Shown: piece after piece, positions 17,260 to 26,383 of the stretch
Numbering within the stretch: position 1 is the first letter of the stretch
Layout: the number at the start of each line of letters is the position of its first letter
Origin: Clavibacter sepedonicus
GTDB taxonomy: Bacteria > Actinomycetota > Actinomycetes > Actinomycetales > Microbacteriaceae
Reading direction: 5' to 3'
Assembly (NCBI RefSeq): GCF_000069225.1
Contig: NC_010407.1
Location: 2,232,001-2,296,000 of the forward strand
Length of the DNA stretch: 64,000 bases
Notes under the pieces: generated by a model
Database searches by the model: none
The model's input: only the letters and a program-made list of their open reading frames with translations
Told to the model about the DNA's origin: nothing
Made by a program: the position numbers and the translations under genes

Positions 17260-18195
17260 ATGATCGTCGCTGAGAACCTGACCAAGCGCTACGGCGCGAA
17301 GACCGCCGTGGACGGCGTGAGCTTCACCGTCCAGCCGGGCATGGTGACCGGATTCCTCGGTCCGAACGGCGCCGGCAAGTCCACCACGATGCGCATGATC
17401 GTCGGGCTCGACACCCCCACGTCCGGCTCGGTGACCGTCAACGGCCGCCGCTACCGCAACCTCCAGGCCCCGCTCCACGAGGTCGGCGCGCTCCTCGACG
17501 CCAAGGCGGTGCACACCGGCCGGAGCGCCTACAACCACCTGCTCGCCATGGCGGCCACGCACGGGATCCCGCGGACCCGCGTCGACGAGGTCATCGAGAT
17601 GACGGGCCTGCAGCCCGTCGCCAAGAAGCGCGTCGGCGGGTTCTCGCTCGGCATGGGCCAGCGCCTCGGCATCGCCGTCGCGCTCCTCGGCGACCCGCGC
17701 ACGCTGATCCTCGACGAGCCCGTGAACGGCCTCGACCCCGAGGGCGTCATGTGGGTGCGCAACATCACCCGCTACCTGGCCGGACAGGGACGCACCGTGC
17801 TCCTCTCCTCGCACCTCATGAGCGAGATGGCGCAGACAGCCGACCACCTCATCGTCCTCGGGCGCGGTCGCGTGCTCGCCGACGCTCCCGTCGCCGCGGT
17901 CGTCGCGGGAGCCACGAGCGGCCTCGTCCGCGTCCGCTCCCCGCACGCCGACCGGCTCGGCCAGGCGGTTGCGCGACCCGAGGTCGTGGTCACCAGCGTC
18001 GAGCGCGACGTGATCGAGATCACGGGGCTGACGGCCGCGCAGGTCGGCGACGCGGCGATGTCCGCCGGGGTCGTCCTGCACGAGCTCACGCCCGTCACCG
18101 CGTCCCTCGAGGACGCCTACCTGTCGCTCACGCAGGGCGACGTCGAGTACCACAGCGCCGCAGTCGGCACGACCGAGCAGGAGATCGCACGATGA
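17260..18195 (+). CDS. ABC transporter ATPase (bacitracin/antibiotic-exporter type)
   Basis: 311 residues: Walker A GPNGAGKST, signature FSLGMGQRL, Walker B LILDEPVNGLDPEG, switch His in LLSSHLMSEM, then a C-terminal domain of about 90 residues. This is the form of ATPases paired with ABC-2 permeases that export drugs or lipids. ATG at 17260 is preferred because GAGGAGG lies 8 nt upstream. It overlaps the permease by 4 nt, and a sensor kinase and response regulator follow in the same run. Confidence 0.92.
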   Translation: MIVAENLTKRYGAKTAVDGVSFTVQPGMVTGFLGPNGAGKSTTMRMIVGLDTPTSGSVTVNGRRYRNLQAPLHEVGALLDAKAVHTGRSAYNHLLAMAATHGIPRTRVDEVIEMTGLQPVAKKRVGGFSLGMGQRLGIAVALLGDPRTLILDEPVNGLDPEGVMWVRNITRYLAGQGRTVLLSSHLMSEMAQTADHLIVLGRGRVLADAPVAAVVAGATSGLVRVRSPHADRLGQAVARPEVVVTSVERDVIEITGLTAAQVGDAAMSAGVVLHELTPVTASLEDAYLSLTQGDVEYHSAAVGTTEQEIAR

Positions 18196-19031
18196 CCGCC
18201 ACCAGCACGACCTACGCGCCCGCACCGGTGACGACGGGCCGGCCCACGCTCCCCCGCCTCATGCGCTCCGAGTGGATCAAGCTGCGGACGCTGCGCTCCA
18301 CCGTCTGGTGCTTCGCGCTCGTCTTCCTCCTGCTCGCCGGCTTCTCCGCGCTCTTCACGCCCTTCGTCGTGGACCAGCTGCGGGATCAGCTCTCCCTCCC
18401 CGGTGTCCCCGCATCCGACCTGCTGATCCAGGTGGGCCTCAGCGGAGTGACCCTGGCGATGCTCGTGGCGGGCGTGCTCGGGGTGCTGGTCATCAGCGGC
18501 GAGTACTCGACCGGCATGATCCGCTCGTCCTTCAGCGCGGCGCCCCGTCGGCTCGACGTGATCGCCGCGAAGGCGATCGTCTACACGGTCGTCACGTTCG
18601 TCGTGACCGCCGTCGCGGTGGCCGCCGCGCTCCTCATCGCCCGCGGGTACTTCGCGTCGGCGGGCGCGGAGGTCGACGTGCTCGACGGCGACTTCCTGCT
18701 CGCGGCCCTCGGCGGCGTGCTCTTCGTCGTGCTCATCGGCCTGATGGGCTTCGGCTTCGGCCTGCTGCTGCGCAACGGCGCGGCGGGGATCGGCGCCCTC
18801 GTCGGCCTCGTGCTCGTCGTCCCCATCGTCGGCCAGCTGCTCGGCGGCGTTCTCGACTGGGTCGCGGACCTCGCGCCGTACTTCCCGCTCAGCGCCGGCA
18901 ACCGGCTCTACAGCACCGCCACCGGGGCGCCCGGCGAGCTCGAGTTCTGGCAGGCGCTGCTCGTCATGGTCGCGTGGGTCGCCGTGATCCTCGTGCCCGC
19001 GCTGATCCTCGCCAAGAAGCGGGACGCCTGA
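18192..19031 (+). CDS. ABC-2 type exporter permease
   Basis: 279 residues with about six membrane segments. The cytoplasmic RLMRSEWIKLRTLRSTVW start and ISGEYSTGMIRSSFSAAPRR loop are hallmarks of ABC-2 permeases that partner with DrrA-like ATPases. ATGA coupling to the ATPase. It likely exports a drug, peptide or lipid; the linked two-component system may sense the same stress. Confidence 0.9.
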   Translation: MTATSTTYAPAPVTTGRPTLPRLMRSEWIKLRTLRSTVWCFALVFLLLAGFSALFTPFVVDQLRDQLSLPGVPASDLLIQVGLSGVTLAMLVAGVLGVLVISGEYSTGMIRSSFSAAPRRLDVIAAKAIVYTVVTFVVTAVAVAAALLIARGYFASAGAEVDVLDGDFLLAALGGVLFVVLIGLMGFGFGLLLRNGAAGIGALVGLVLVVPIVGQLLGGVLDWVADLAPYFPLSAGNRLYSTATGAPGELEFWQALLVMVAWVAVILVPALILAKKRDA

Positions 19032-19126
19032 TCGACGCGGGCGGGAGGGCGCCGTCGGGCGCGGCGGACACCGCCGCGCCCGACGGCGTCCGCCTGCCCA
19101 CCCCACCCGGCGCGGTCCGGGGGTGG

Positions 19127-20368
19127 ATGGCGCGGCATCCGCGGGTCGTCGACGGCGCCATCGCGATCGCCTACACGCTGCTGTCGGTGAGCGCCGCCCC
19201 CGTGGTGGGCAGCCGATCCTCCACCATCCCCGGGGGCGTGGCGCTGGCGGTGCTCAGCATCCTGACAGGCGTGGCGCTCATGTTCCGGCGCAGCCGACCC
19301 GTGGCCGTCCTGGCCGTCACGGGTGCCGCGGCCGCCGCGGCGGCGCTCGTGTCCGGGAGGTTCGACGGCGGGGCCATCCCCATCGCGCTCTACGCGCTGG
19401 CCGTCTACGGGTCGTCCCGGCGTGCGTGGATCGGGTTCGGGGGCGTGGCCGTCGTCATCGCGGCCGTCACGCCGGCGACAGCCGGCGAGGGTCCCCTCGC
19501 CCTGTCGATCGCGACCATGCTGCTGGTGAACCTGATCCTCCCGCTCATCGCGACGCTCATCGGCACCAACGTGGGCGGACGCAAGCGGTACGTCGAGGCG
19601 CTGCGTGACCTCGCGGTGCAGCTCGCCCGGGAACGCGACCAGCAGGCGCGGCTCGCCACGGCGGCGGAGCGGACGCGGATCGCGCGGGAGATCCACGACA
19701 TCGTCGCCCACGGGATCACCGTGATGGTGACCCTCGCCGACGGGGCGGCCGCGAGCGCCGTCGCCCGGCCGGAGCTCGCGCGCGACGCGATGCGCGAGGT
19801 CGCCGAGACCGGTCGCACGTCCCTCTCGGAGATGCGCCGGATGCTGGGCGTCCTCGCCGAGGAGCCCGGCGCGGGCGACGCCGCCCCGCCGTCGCTCCGC
19901 GCGCCCCAGCCCGGGCACGCCGACCTCGCCGCCCTCGTCGACTCCTTCCGCTCCACCGGCCTCCCGGTGCGCTTCACCAGCACGGGCGCGCCGCCCGACG
20001 ACCCGGGGCGCCAGCTGGCCGTCTTCCGCGTCGTGCAGGAGTCCCTGACCAACGTGCTCCGCTACGCGCCGAACGCCGACCGGGTCGAGGTGCGGGTCGA
20101 CCACCGGCCGGAGGAGATCACCGTCGAGGTGACCGACGACGACCTCACGGGACCCGTCGTGCCACCCGTCCCCGGCAGCGGGCGCGGCCTCGTGGGCGTC
20201 GCGGAGCGCATGGCCGTATACGGCGGCACCGCCACCGCCGGGCGCCGTGAGACGGGCGGCTGGCGCGTGCTGGCCACCATGCCCAGCGGGCTCCACGACG
20301 TCCGGCCGGGCGACGTGTCCCGGACCGCCGACCCGACCGACAGCCCCCGCGTCCAGGAGGACCGTTGA
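19127..20368 (+). CDS. NarL-type sensor histidine kinase
   Basis: 413 residues from ATG 19127. N-terminal half with four or five membrane segments, then the HisKA_3 domain (RTRIAREIHDIVAHGITVMV, phospho-His in EIHD) and an HATPase domain with VVQESLTNVLRYAP (N-box) and GRGLVGVAERM (G-box). It autophosphorylates and passes phosphate to the regulator downstream. The start is uncertain: an in-frame CTG at 19028 overlaps the permease stop as CTGA, mirroring the GTGA/TTGA couplings nearby, and would add 33 residues. Confidence 0.88.
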   Translation: MARHPRVVDGAIAIAYTLLSVSAAPVVGSRSSTIPGGVALAVLSILTGVALMFRRSRPVAVLAVTGAAAAAAALVSGRFDGGAIPIALYALAVYGSSRRAWIGFGGVAVVIAAVTPATAGEGPLALSIATMLLVNLILPLIATLIGTNVGGRKRYVEALRDLAVQLARERDQQARLATAAERTRIAREIHDIVAHGITVMVTLADGAAASAVARPELARDAMREVAETGRTSLSEMRRMLGVLAEEPGAGDAAPPSLRAPQPGHADLAALVDSFRSTGLPVRFTSTGAPPDDPGRQLAVFRVVQESLTNVLRYAPNADRVEVRVDHRPEEITVEVTDDDLTGPVVPPVPGSGRGLVGVAERMAVYGGTATAGRRETGGWRVLATMPSGLHDVRPGDVSRTADPTDSPRVQEDR

Positions 20369-21063
20369 CCGACACCAGCTCCCCCGTCCGCGTCCTGATC
20401 GTGGACGACCAGGCGCTCGTCCGCATGGGCTTCCGCATGGTGCTCGACGCCGAACCCGGGATCGAGGTGGTCGGCGAGGCAGCCGACGGCCGCGCGGCCG
20501 TGCAGCGCACGGGCGAGCTCGCCCCGGACATCGTGCTCATGGACGTCCGCATGCCCGGCATGGACGGGATCGACGCCACGGCCGAGATCGTCGCCCGGCA
20601 CCCGGCGACGCGCGTCATCGTGCTCACCACGTTCGACCTCGACGAGTACGCGTTCGCCGGGCTCCGCGCGGGTGCCAGCGGCTTCCTCGTGAAGGACACG
20701 CGGCCCGAGCACCTGATGGAGGCGATCCGCGCGGTGGCCGACGGCGACGCCGCCATATCGCCACGGGTGACGCGCCGCATGATCGAGCTGCTCGGCCCGA
20801 CGATGCCCGCGACCGGCGGCGCGGCCGGGACCGGCGAGGGCGCGGCCGACCCGCGCCTGCGTCCCCTCACCGCGCGCGAGCTGGAGGTGCTCACGGCGCT
20901 GGCCGAGGGGCTCACCAACCAGGAGATCGCGGGACGCCTGTTCCTGTCGGAGTCGACGGTGAAGACGCACGTCGGCCGGGTGCTGGCGAAGCTCGAGGTG
21001 CGGGACCGCGTCCAGGCGGTGATCCTCGCGTACGACTGCGGGCTCGTGCGGCCCGGTGCGTGA
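20365..21063 (+). CDS. NarL/FixJ-family response regulator
   Basis: 232 residues. Receiver domain 1-125 with acidic pocket IVDDQ, phospho-acceptor Asp in VLMDVRMPG and Lys in LVKDT; LuxR-type helix-turn-helix at 165-225 (LTARELEVLTALAEG, SESTVKTHVGRVLAKL). The start is TTG at 20365 overlapping the kinase stop (TTGA), with AGGAGG 4 nt upstream. It probably regulates the ABC exporter of its own operon. Confidence 0.92.
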   Translation: MTDTSSPVRVLIVDDQALVRMGFRMVLDAEPGIEVVGEAADGRAAVQRTGELAPDIVLMDVRMPGMDGIDATAEIVARHPATRVIVLTTFDLDEYAFAGLRAGASGFLVKDTRPEHLMEAIRAVADGDAAISPRVTRRMIELLGPTMPATGGAAGTGEGAADPRLRPLTARELEVLTALAEGLTNQEIAGRLFLSESTVKTHVGRVLAKLEVRDRVQAVILAYDCGLVRPGA

Positions 21064-21166
21064 CGGCCGGGCGCATGACGGCCTGCCCTCGGGGTCGCCG
21101 ACGGCCCGCGCGGCAGGAGAGGATGGACGCCTCGGCCGCTCGCCGGGACGACCCCACAGGAGCGCG

Positions 21167-21541
21167 ATGACCACCACCGCCGCGGACGCGCACGCCCCGC
21201 GCCTCCTGCCCGCCGCGCGACGGGCCGCCGACCCGCCCGCCGGCGATCCCGGGTCCGGCACGAGCACGGGATCCGACACGAGCCTCCTCGAGCGCGCGTC
21301 GACGCCGCCGGTGTGGAGCTGCGTGGTCTGGAACGACCCCGTCAACCTCATGACCTACGTCTCGTACGTGTTCCGCAGCTACTTCGGCTTCACCCGCGAA
21401 CGCGCCGACGAGCTGATGCTCCGCGTGCACGAGGACGGCCGGGCGGTGGTCGCGACGGGCATCCGCGAAGAGATCGAGCGGCACGTGCTCGCGATGCACG
21501 GCTTCGGCCTCTGGGCGACGCTCGAGCGGGTGGACACGTGA
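21167..21541 (+). CDS. clpS: ATP-dependent Clp protease adaptor ClpS
   Basis: 124 residues. After a disordered 45-residue N-terminus comes the ClpS core: VVWNDPVNLMTYVSYVFRSY, where NDPVNLM forms the N-degron pocket, and ELMLRVHEDGRAVV, which contacts the ClpC/ClpA N-domain. It delivers N-end-rule substrates to the Clp unfoldase. ATG 21167 follows AGGAGCGCG. Coupled by GTGA to the DUF2017 gene, a standard actinobacterial arrangement. Confidence 0.95.
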   Translation: MTTTAADAHAPRLLPAARRAADPPAGDPGSGTSTGSDTSLLERASTPPVWSCVVWNDPVNLMTYVSYVFRSYFGFTRERADELMLRVHEDGRAVVATGIREEIERHVLAMHGFGLWATLERVDT

Positions 21542-22053
21542 GGGCCTTCCGCGCGCGCCCTGACGGCACGGTCGCCGCGCACCTCGAGCCGCACGAGGTC
21601 GCGATGCTGCGCGGCCTCCTCGGCGAGCTCAGCGGGATCCTCGAGGAGGGCACCGCGACCGGCGGCGCGACCGACGGGGCCGCCCCCTCCCCCGTCGTCG
21701 AGCGCCTGCTGCCCCAAGCATACCCGGACGACGCCGAGGCCTCCGCCGAGTTCCGGCGGTTCACGGCGTCCGACCTCACCGAGGCGAAGGCCGCGAACGC
21801 GAGCACGGTCGAGGCGACGCTGGCGGAGGCCGACGCGCGCGGTGCCGGCCGACGCGGGCTGCTCGTGGTGCTGGATCCGACGGGCGCGCAGGCCTGGCTC
21901 CGCACGCTCAACGACCTCCGCCTCGCGATCTCGGTGCCGCTGCGCATCGACGAGGCCGAGGGCTGGCGCGATCGCGCCCCATCGGAGAGCGCGAGCCTGT
22001 ACGACTGGCTGACCTTCGCGCAGGGGTCGCTCATCGAGGCCGTCGACCGCTGA
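21538..22053 (+). CDS. DUF2017 family protein
   Basis: 171 residues beginning with GTG at 21538, overlapping the clpS stop by 4 nt. The conserved ends are recognisable: a start with MRAFRARPDGTVAAHLEPHE and a C-terminal YDWLTFAQGSLIEAV. DUF2017 proteins are found beside clpS across Actinobacteria, implying a role linked to regulated proteolysis, but no activity is known to me. Confidence 0.9.
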   Translation: MRAFRARPDGTVAAHLEPHEVAMLRGLLGELSGILEEGTATGGATDGAAPSPVVERLLPQAYPDDAEASAEFRRFTASDLTEAKAANASTVEATLAEADARGAGRRGLLVVLDPTGAQAWLRTLNDLRLAISVPLRIDEAEGWRDRAPSESASLYDWLTFAQGSLIEAVDR

Positions 22054-22166
22054 GCATCGGCCCGCACCTCCCGCTGGCCGGCTCGGCGGCGGGCGCCGGC
22101 GAGCATGATGGAGGGGACCCGCGGATCAGCCGGCCCGCCGGGTCCCGTCCGCAGGAGAGGAGCAGC

Positions 22167-23180
22167 ATGCGCGTCGTCGTCATCGGAGCCACCGGGAACC
22201 TGGGTACCGGGGTCCTGCGCCGCCTCCACGCCGCGGGGGCCGAGATCGTGGGCGTCGCCCGGCGCATGCCCGACGCCTCGCTCGAGCCGTACTCCGAGGT
22301 CACCTGGCGCCTCGCCGACATCGGCGCGGCGGGCGCGGTCTCCGGGCTCGCGGCGACCATGCGGGGTGCCGACGCGGTGATCCACCTCGGGTGGGCGCTG
22401 CAGCCGAACCACCGCGAGCGCGTGATGCACCGCACCAACGTCATCGGCACGGCGCACGTGCTCGAGGCCGTCGCGCAGGCGGGAGTGCCCCAGGTGGTCG
22501 TCGCGTCGTCGGTCGGCGCGTACAGCGCGGCGGCGAAGGACCGGCCGCGCGACGAGACCTGGCCCACGGGAGGGATCCACACCTCCCACTACTCCCGGCA
22601 CAAGGCCGAGAACGAGCGCGCGATGGACGCGTTCGACGAGGCCCACCCCGGGATCGTGGTGACGCGCATGCGGCCCGGGCTCGTGATGCACGACGAGGCG
22701 GCGGCGGAGATCGCCGGGCTCTTCCTCGGGCGGTGGATCCCCACGCGCTGGCTGGGCCTCGCCACCCGCACCCCGGTACTGCCGCTCCCCCGCGAGCTGG
22801 TGTCGCAGGTGGTGCACAACGAGGACGTCGCGGACGCGTTCTGGCGCGCGGTGGAGCGGCGGGCGCCGGGCGCGTTCAACGTGGCGGCGGATCCGGTCGT
22901 CGACCCCGCGCTCGTCGGCCGGCTGCTCGACGCACGCGTCGTGACGGTGCCGCTGCCGGCGCTCCGCGCGCTCGTGTCGGCCAGCTGGCGGCTGCGCGTG
23001 CAGCGGACGGATCCGGGCTGGATCGACATCGCCGCGAACGTGCCCGTCATGTCGACGGCCCGCGCCCGCGAGGTGCTGGGCTGGGTCCCGACGCACACGG
23101 CGGAGGAGGTGCTGGTCGAGTTCGGCCGCGCCTTCGTGCACCGCACCGGGCGCGAGGGCTCGGCGCCGCTCGCCGGATGA
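22167..23180 (+). CDS. NAD-dependent epimerase/dehydratase family protein
   Basis: 337 residues, extended SDR fold: nucleotide-binding GATGNLGTG at 7-15, the VVVASSVGAYS strand and the active-site Tyr-Lys pair in HYSRHKAEN. There is no clear substrate signature. The ribosome-binding site AGGAGAGGAG is just upstream of ATG 22167. Coupled by ATGA to the AlkD-like gene. Confidence 0.88.
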   Translation: MRVVVIGATGNLGTGVLRRLHAAGAEIVGVARRMPDASLEPYSEVTWRLADIGAAGAVSGLAATMRGADAVIHLGWALQPNHRERVMHRTNVIGTAHVLEAVAQAGVPQVVVASSVGAYSAAAKDRPRDETWPTGGIHTSHYSRHKAENERAMDAFDEAHPGIVVTRMRPGLVMHDEAAAEIAGLFLGRWIPTRWLGLATRTPVLPLPRELVSQVVHNEDVADAFWRAVERRAPGAFNVAADPVVDPALVGRLLDARVVTVPLPALRALVSASWRLRVQRTDPGWIDIAANVPVMSTARAREVLGWVPTHTAEEVLVEFGRAFVHRTGREGSAPLAG

Positions 23181-23806
23181 CCGAGGACGCCGACTTCGTC
23201 GCGGCGGCGCTCGAGCGGGAGGGGGCGTGGTACCGCGCCGAGGCGGAGCGGGAGCGGCTGCGCTCCGACCTGGACTTCGTGGGGGCGTCGGTCGGCGCCG
23301 TGCGCGGGACGGTGCGCGACCTCGGGCGGCGCCGGCCCGGGATGACCCGCGACGAGGCGGTGGCGCTCGCGTCCGAGCTCTGGCGCTCCCGCGTCTACGA
23401 GCGTCGCCTCGCCGCCGTCGTGCTGCTGCAGGAGCACGTCGACGGGCTCGACAACGGCGACCTCACCCGCATCGAGGGCTTCGTGCGGGACGCGCGGCTG
23501 CGGGCTCTCGTGGATCCGCTCGCCCTCGACGTCATCGGCCCGCTCGTCGAGCGGCTGTCCGGCGTCGCGCGCACCCGGGCCGACCAGGCGCTGGACCGAT
23601 GGGCCGGCGAGCAGGACGTGTGGCTGCGCCGAGCCGCCCTGCTCGCGTCGACGCGTCCGCTCCGCGCCGGCGGCGGCGACTGGGACGCCTTCCTCCGCCG
23701 CACCCGCACCGCCGAGGCCGCACCCCGGGGCGCGCACGACGTGGTGCGCGAGGCGGTCGAGCGGGTGCGGGAGGTCGTGCGCGAGACGCGACCTGACCTC
23801 GCCTGA
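23177..23806 (+). CDS. AlkD-like DNA alkylation repair family protein
   Basis: 209 residues, mostly helical, with HEAT-like repeats. DVWLRRAALLASTRP matches the segment of AlkD-type glycosylases that contains conserved Trp and Arg at the DNA-binding cleft. I expect it to bind or excise alkylated bases, but the catalytic Asp cannot be placed with confidence. Start ATG 23177 overlaps the epimerase stop. Confidence 0.65.
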   Translation: MTEDADFVAAALEREGAWYRAEAERERLRSDLDFVGASVGAVRGTVRDLGRRRPGMTRDEAVALASELWRSRVYERRLAAVVLLQEHVDGLDNGDLTRIEGFVRDARLRALVDPLALDVIGPLVERLSGVARTRADQALDRWAGEQDVWLRRAALLASTRPLRAGGGDWDAFLRRTRTAEAAPRGAHDVVREAVERVREVVRETRPDLA

Positions 23807-23825
23807 CGCCTCCCCCGCCCGCGGG

Positions 23826-23831
23826 TACGTT
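23826..23831 (+). promoter_or_regulatory. Leaderless -10 element
   Basis: TACGTT, 6 nt, ATG at 23838. Confidence 0.5.
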
Positions 23832-23837
23832 CATGGC

Positions 23838-24752
23838 ATGACCTTCGACGACGACGCCCGCATCGACAGCAGCAAGGTCACGCGACGCCGCGGCGGCCGG
23901 GGACGGACGACCGGCATCGCGGCCGGCGGCGGCGGGCTCCTGGTGGTGGTCGCGGTGATCCTCGTGCAGCAGTTCACGGGCGTCGACCTGTCGCAGATCG
24001 TCGGCGGCGGAGCGGGCGGCACGGGAGCCGGCGGATCCTCGCAGGAGCAGGACGAGGCGATCGAGGGCTGCACGACCGGCGCGGAGGCCAACGCGAGCGT
24101 CGAGTGCCGCATGGCGGGCGCGGCCGACTCGCTCGACACGTACTGGACGACCGCCGCGACGGAGGTCGGCATCGCCGACTACGCGAGCCCCGGCTTCTCG
24201 CTGTTCGACGCCGCGACGAGCACCGGCTGCGGCGAGGCGACGAGCGCCACCGGCCCGTTCTACTGCCCGCCGGACCGACGCCTCTTCGTCGACACGACGT
24301 TCTTCGACGAGCTGCGCACGCGCTTCGGCGCCTCGGGCGGTCCGCTCGCGCAGATGTACGTGGTGGGCCACGAGTGGGGCCACCACATCCAGCAGCTGTC
24401 GGGCGCGTTCGACCGCGCCGACCGCAGCGGCACGGGGCCGGACTCCGACTCCGTGCGGCTCGAGGTGCAGGCCGACTGCGACGCCGGCGCCTGGGTCGGC
24501 GCCGCATCGGAGGTGCGCGACGACACCGGCCGCGCCTTCCTCGAGCCGGTCACCCCGGCCGAGGTGGCCGACGCGCTCGACGCCGCGGCCGCCGTCGGCG
24601 ACGACCGCATCCAGGCGCAGGCGGGCGGCGGGGTGGACCCGGACACCTGGACCCACGGATCCGCGGAGCAGCGCCAGCGGTGGTTCGAGGCCGGCCGCGC
24701 GGGCGGGCCCACGTCGTGCGACACGTTCGCGGTGCCCGGCAGCGCGCTCTAG
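23838..24752 (+). CDS. Membrane-anchored neutral zinc metallopeptidase (YpfJ family)
   Basis: 304 residues: short cytoplasmic basic region, one membrane anchor about 30-45, a Gly-rich linker and an extracellular peptidase domain. VGHEWGHHIQQL is the HExxH zinc site and LEVQADCDAGAW supplies the third (Glu) ligand. Substrate unknown. The TAG stop (24750-24752) is part of the CTAG into which IS copy 1 has inserted; the coding sequence is intact. Before insertion its stop overlapped that of the convergent gene at 25823 within the same CTAG. Confidence 0.88.
   Translation: MTFDDDARIDSSKVTRRRGGRGRTTGIAAGGGGLLVVVAVILVQQFTGVDLSQIVGGGAGGTGAGGSSQEQDEAIEGCTTGAEANASVECRMAGAADSLDTYWTTAATEVGIADYASPGFSLFDAATSTGCGEATSATGPFYCPPDRRLFVDTTFFDELRTRFGASGGPLAQMYVVGHEWGHHIQQLSGAFDRADRSGTGPDSDSVRLEVQADCDAGAWVGAASEVRDDTGRAFLEPVTPAEVADALDAAAAVGDDRIQAQAGGGVDPDTWTHGSAEQRQRWFEAGRAGGPTSCDTFAVPGSAL
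24749..24752. repeat. Left CTAG target duplication, IS copy 1
   Basis: CTAG, repeated at 25823-25826. Contains the stop codon of the peptidase gene. Confidence 0.8.
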
Positions 24753-24753
24753 T

Positions 24754-25821
24754 TGTACTGGGTCATGACGTTGGTGACACTCGGGCCGCGGGCGTGAGCC
24801 CGTGGCTTGAGTGGATTCGTTCAGTGTTGTAGTGCTCGATGAAGGGGTCAAGCGCGTCGGCCCGGTGTTGGTTGCTGGTGAAGGGTTGCCGGTAGGCCCA
24901 CTCGGTCGCGAGGGTCCGGTTGAAGCGCTCGACCTTGCCGTTCTGCCAGGGGCAGTGCGGGCGGATGAACTTCTGCCGCGCGCCCAGGTCCTGGACGGCG
25001 TTCTTGAACACGGTCGAGTGCCGGTAGGCGAACGCGTTGTCCGTGATGACCCGCTCGATCCGGGTGATCCCATGCCCGGCGAAGTACGCCGCTGCGCGGG
25101 TCAGGAACCCGGCCGCGGTCGCGCCTTTCTCATCGGGATGGATCTCCGCGTAGGCGAGACGGGTGTGGTCATCGACCGCGGCATGGACGTAATCGAACCC
25201 GATCCCGCGGCCGCGGACCTGCTCGCTGCGCCCGTGGACCCGCCAGCCGCCTCCGTCCGGGATCCTCCCGAGCTTCTTCACGTCCACGTGGATCAGATCA
25301 CCCGGATGCTCGTGCTCATACCGGTGCGCCGTTGACCGGGATGCCCGGATCACGGCCCCGGTGACGGGGTCCAACCATGCCAACGGCGGCGCCCCGTGCC
25401 GGCGCAGGATGCGGGAGATCGTACGGGATGGAACACCTGTCACCGGCGCCAGCCGCGCAGGACCCGCCCGCAACTGGGCCCGCGCTTCCAGCACGGCCCG
25501 TTCCCGCTCCGGGCTCGTTCGCCTCGGTACTGACCGGGGCCGCGATGACCGATCCGTCAGCCCTCGCAGCCCCTCGGCACGGAACCGGTTCACCCATCGA
25601 TGCGCGCACTGCCGCGACACCCCCAGCTCCCGCGCGACGTGCGCGACCGGCCGACGATCCTCCACCACCCGCCGCACGAGGAGAACCCTCCCGTGAACCG
25701 TCAGACGAGCATTACCGTGGGACATCGAGGCCTCCTGGCGATGGTTGAACTGAACAGCTCCATCAAGCCAGGAGGCCTCTTCACACGCCCCGAAGTGTCA
25801 CCAACGTCATGGCCGAGTACA
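24754..25821 (-). mobile_element. IS481-family insertion sequence, copy 1
   Basis: 1068 bp bounded by imperfect 28-bp inverted repeats that begin TGTACT and share ATGACGTTGGTGACACT, and flanked by CTAG on both sides with one extra variable base at each end (T left, C right). One transposase gene fills it. The DNA is nearly identical to copies at 51201 and 60323; it differs by a few bases. IS481-family elements are known to favour NCTAGN targets. It resembles what I remember of IS1121 from Clavibacter, but that is not verified. Confidence 0.93.
24763..25725 (-). CDS. IS481-family transposase, copy 1
   Basis: 320 residues. N-terminal helix-turn-helix (VARELGVSRQCAHRWVNRFR) and DDE catalytic core: first Asp in LIHVDVKKLG, second in VITDNAFAY, Glu in NGKVERFNRTL. 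Full length, no frameshift, so probably active. Relative to the other copies it has His instead of Arg in YFAGxGIT and Val instead of Ala in HSTxFKN. Long open frames on the opposite strand inside the IS are codon-bias shadows. Confidence 0.95.
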   Translation of the reverse strand: MSHGNARLTVHGRVLLVRRVVEDRRPVAHVARELGVSRQCAHRWVNRFRAEGLRGLTDRSSRPRSVPRRTSPERERAVLEARAQLRAGPARLAPVTGVPSRTISRILRRHGAPPLAWLDPVTGAVIRASRSTAHRYEHEHPGDLIHVDVKKLGRIPDGGGWRVHGRSEQVRGRGIGFDYVHAAVDDHTRLAYAEIHPDEKGATAAGFLTRAAAYFAGHGITRIERVITDNAFAYRHSTVFKNAVQDLGARQKFIRPHCPWQNGKVERFNRTLATEWAYRQPFTSNQHRADALDPFIEHYNTERIHSSHGLTPAARVSPTS

Positions 25822-25822
25822 C

Positions 25823-25826
25823 CTAG
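25823..25826. repeat. Right CTAG target duplication, IS copy 1
   Basis: CTAG; its complement provides the TAG stop of the proline-rich gene. Confidence 0.8.
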
Positions 25827-26314
25827 CTGCCGGACGTGGAGGTGGGCGCTGGCGTCGTGGCGGGCGCGCCGCCGGACGTCGAGCCCTCCGGGGAACCGGG
25901 CTTCGTGGCGGGTGCCGCGGGACCGGCGGGCGGGGTCGGCGCCGTGCCGTCCGCGTTCGTGGGCGGCGTCGGCGGCGTGGGCGGCGTCGCCGGCGTCCCG
26001 TCCGCGTTCGTCGGCGGGGCCGGCGGCGTGGATCCGTCCGGCAGGGTCACGGGCGCGGGCGGCGTCGTGCCGTCGGGCAGCGCGGGCGGGGCGGGGCAGG
26101 TCGCGGTCGTGCCGCTCCCGGATCCGGCCTGGCCGCTGGTGTCGCCGCCGTTCCCGTCGGCGTACGCCGCCGAGGAGAACAGCGCGACGAGGCCGAGCGA
26201 CGCGCCCGCGATGCCGACGGCGATGCCCGCGCGACGCTTCCGCGGGGCGGGCGTCGGGGTACCGGGCGTCCGCGCGCCCGGCCCCTTCTCGAAGACGGTA
26301 ATGGTGTCGTCCAT
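25823..26314 (-). CDS. Proline-rich secreted or membrane-tethered protein
   Basis: 163 residues. RKRRAG precedes a hydrophobic segment (AGIAVGIAGASLGLVALFSS) ending AYA, a likely signal-peptidase site. The mature part is almost entirely Pro, Thr, Ala and Gly with repeats built on TPPAP, LPDGST and PTNADGT. Such proteins often span or decorate the cell wall; no enzyme motif is seen. Start ATG 26314 follows GGAAGG. It diverges from an OmpR-type two-component system, a possible regulator. Its stop codon lies in the right CTAG of IS copy 1. Confidence 0.7.
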   Translation of the reverse strand: MDDTITVFEKGPGARTPGTPTPAPRKRRAGIAVGIAGASLGLVALFSSAAYADGNGGDTSGQAGSGSGTTATCPAPPALPDGTTPPAPVTLPDGSTPPAPPTNADGTPATPPTPPTPPTNADGTAPTPPAGPAAPATKPGSPEGSTSGGAPATTPAPTSTSGS

Positions 26315-26383
26315 GGTGGTCCTTCCGTGTCCGCCGCGGCGCGGGTGCGCCGGCGGTCGTGGATCCAGGCTCGGCAGCGGATC

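Noticed and set aside
24811..25748. Plus-strand open frames inside IS copy 1 (and equivalents in copies 2 and 3), which could look like passenger genes
   Set aside because: They lie wholly opposite the transposase and have no recognisable domains; identical in all copies only because the IS is.
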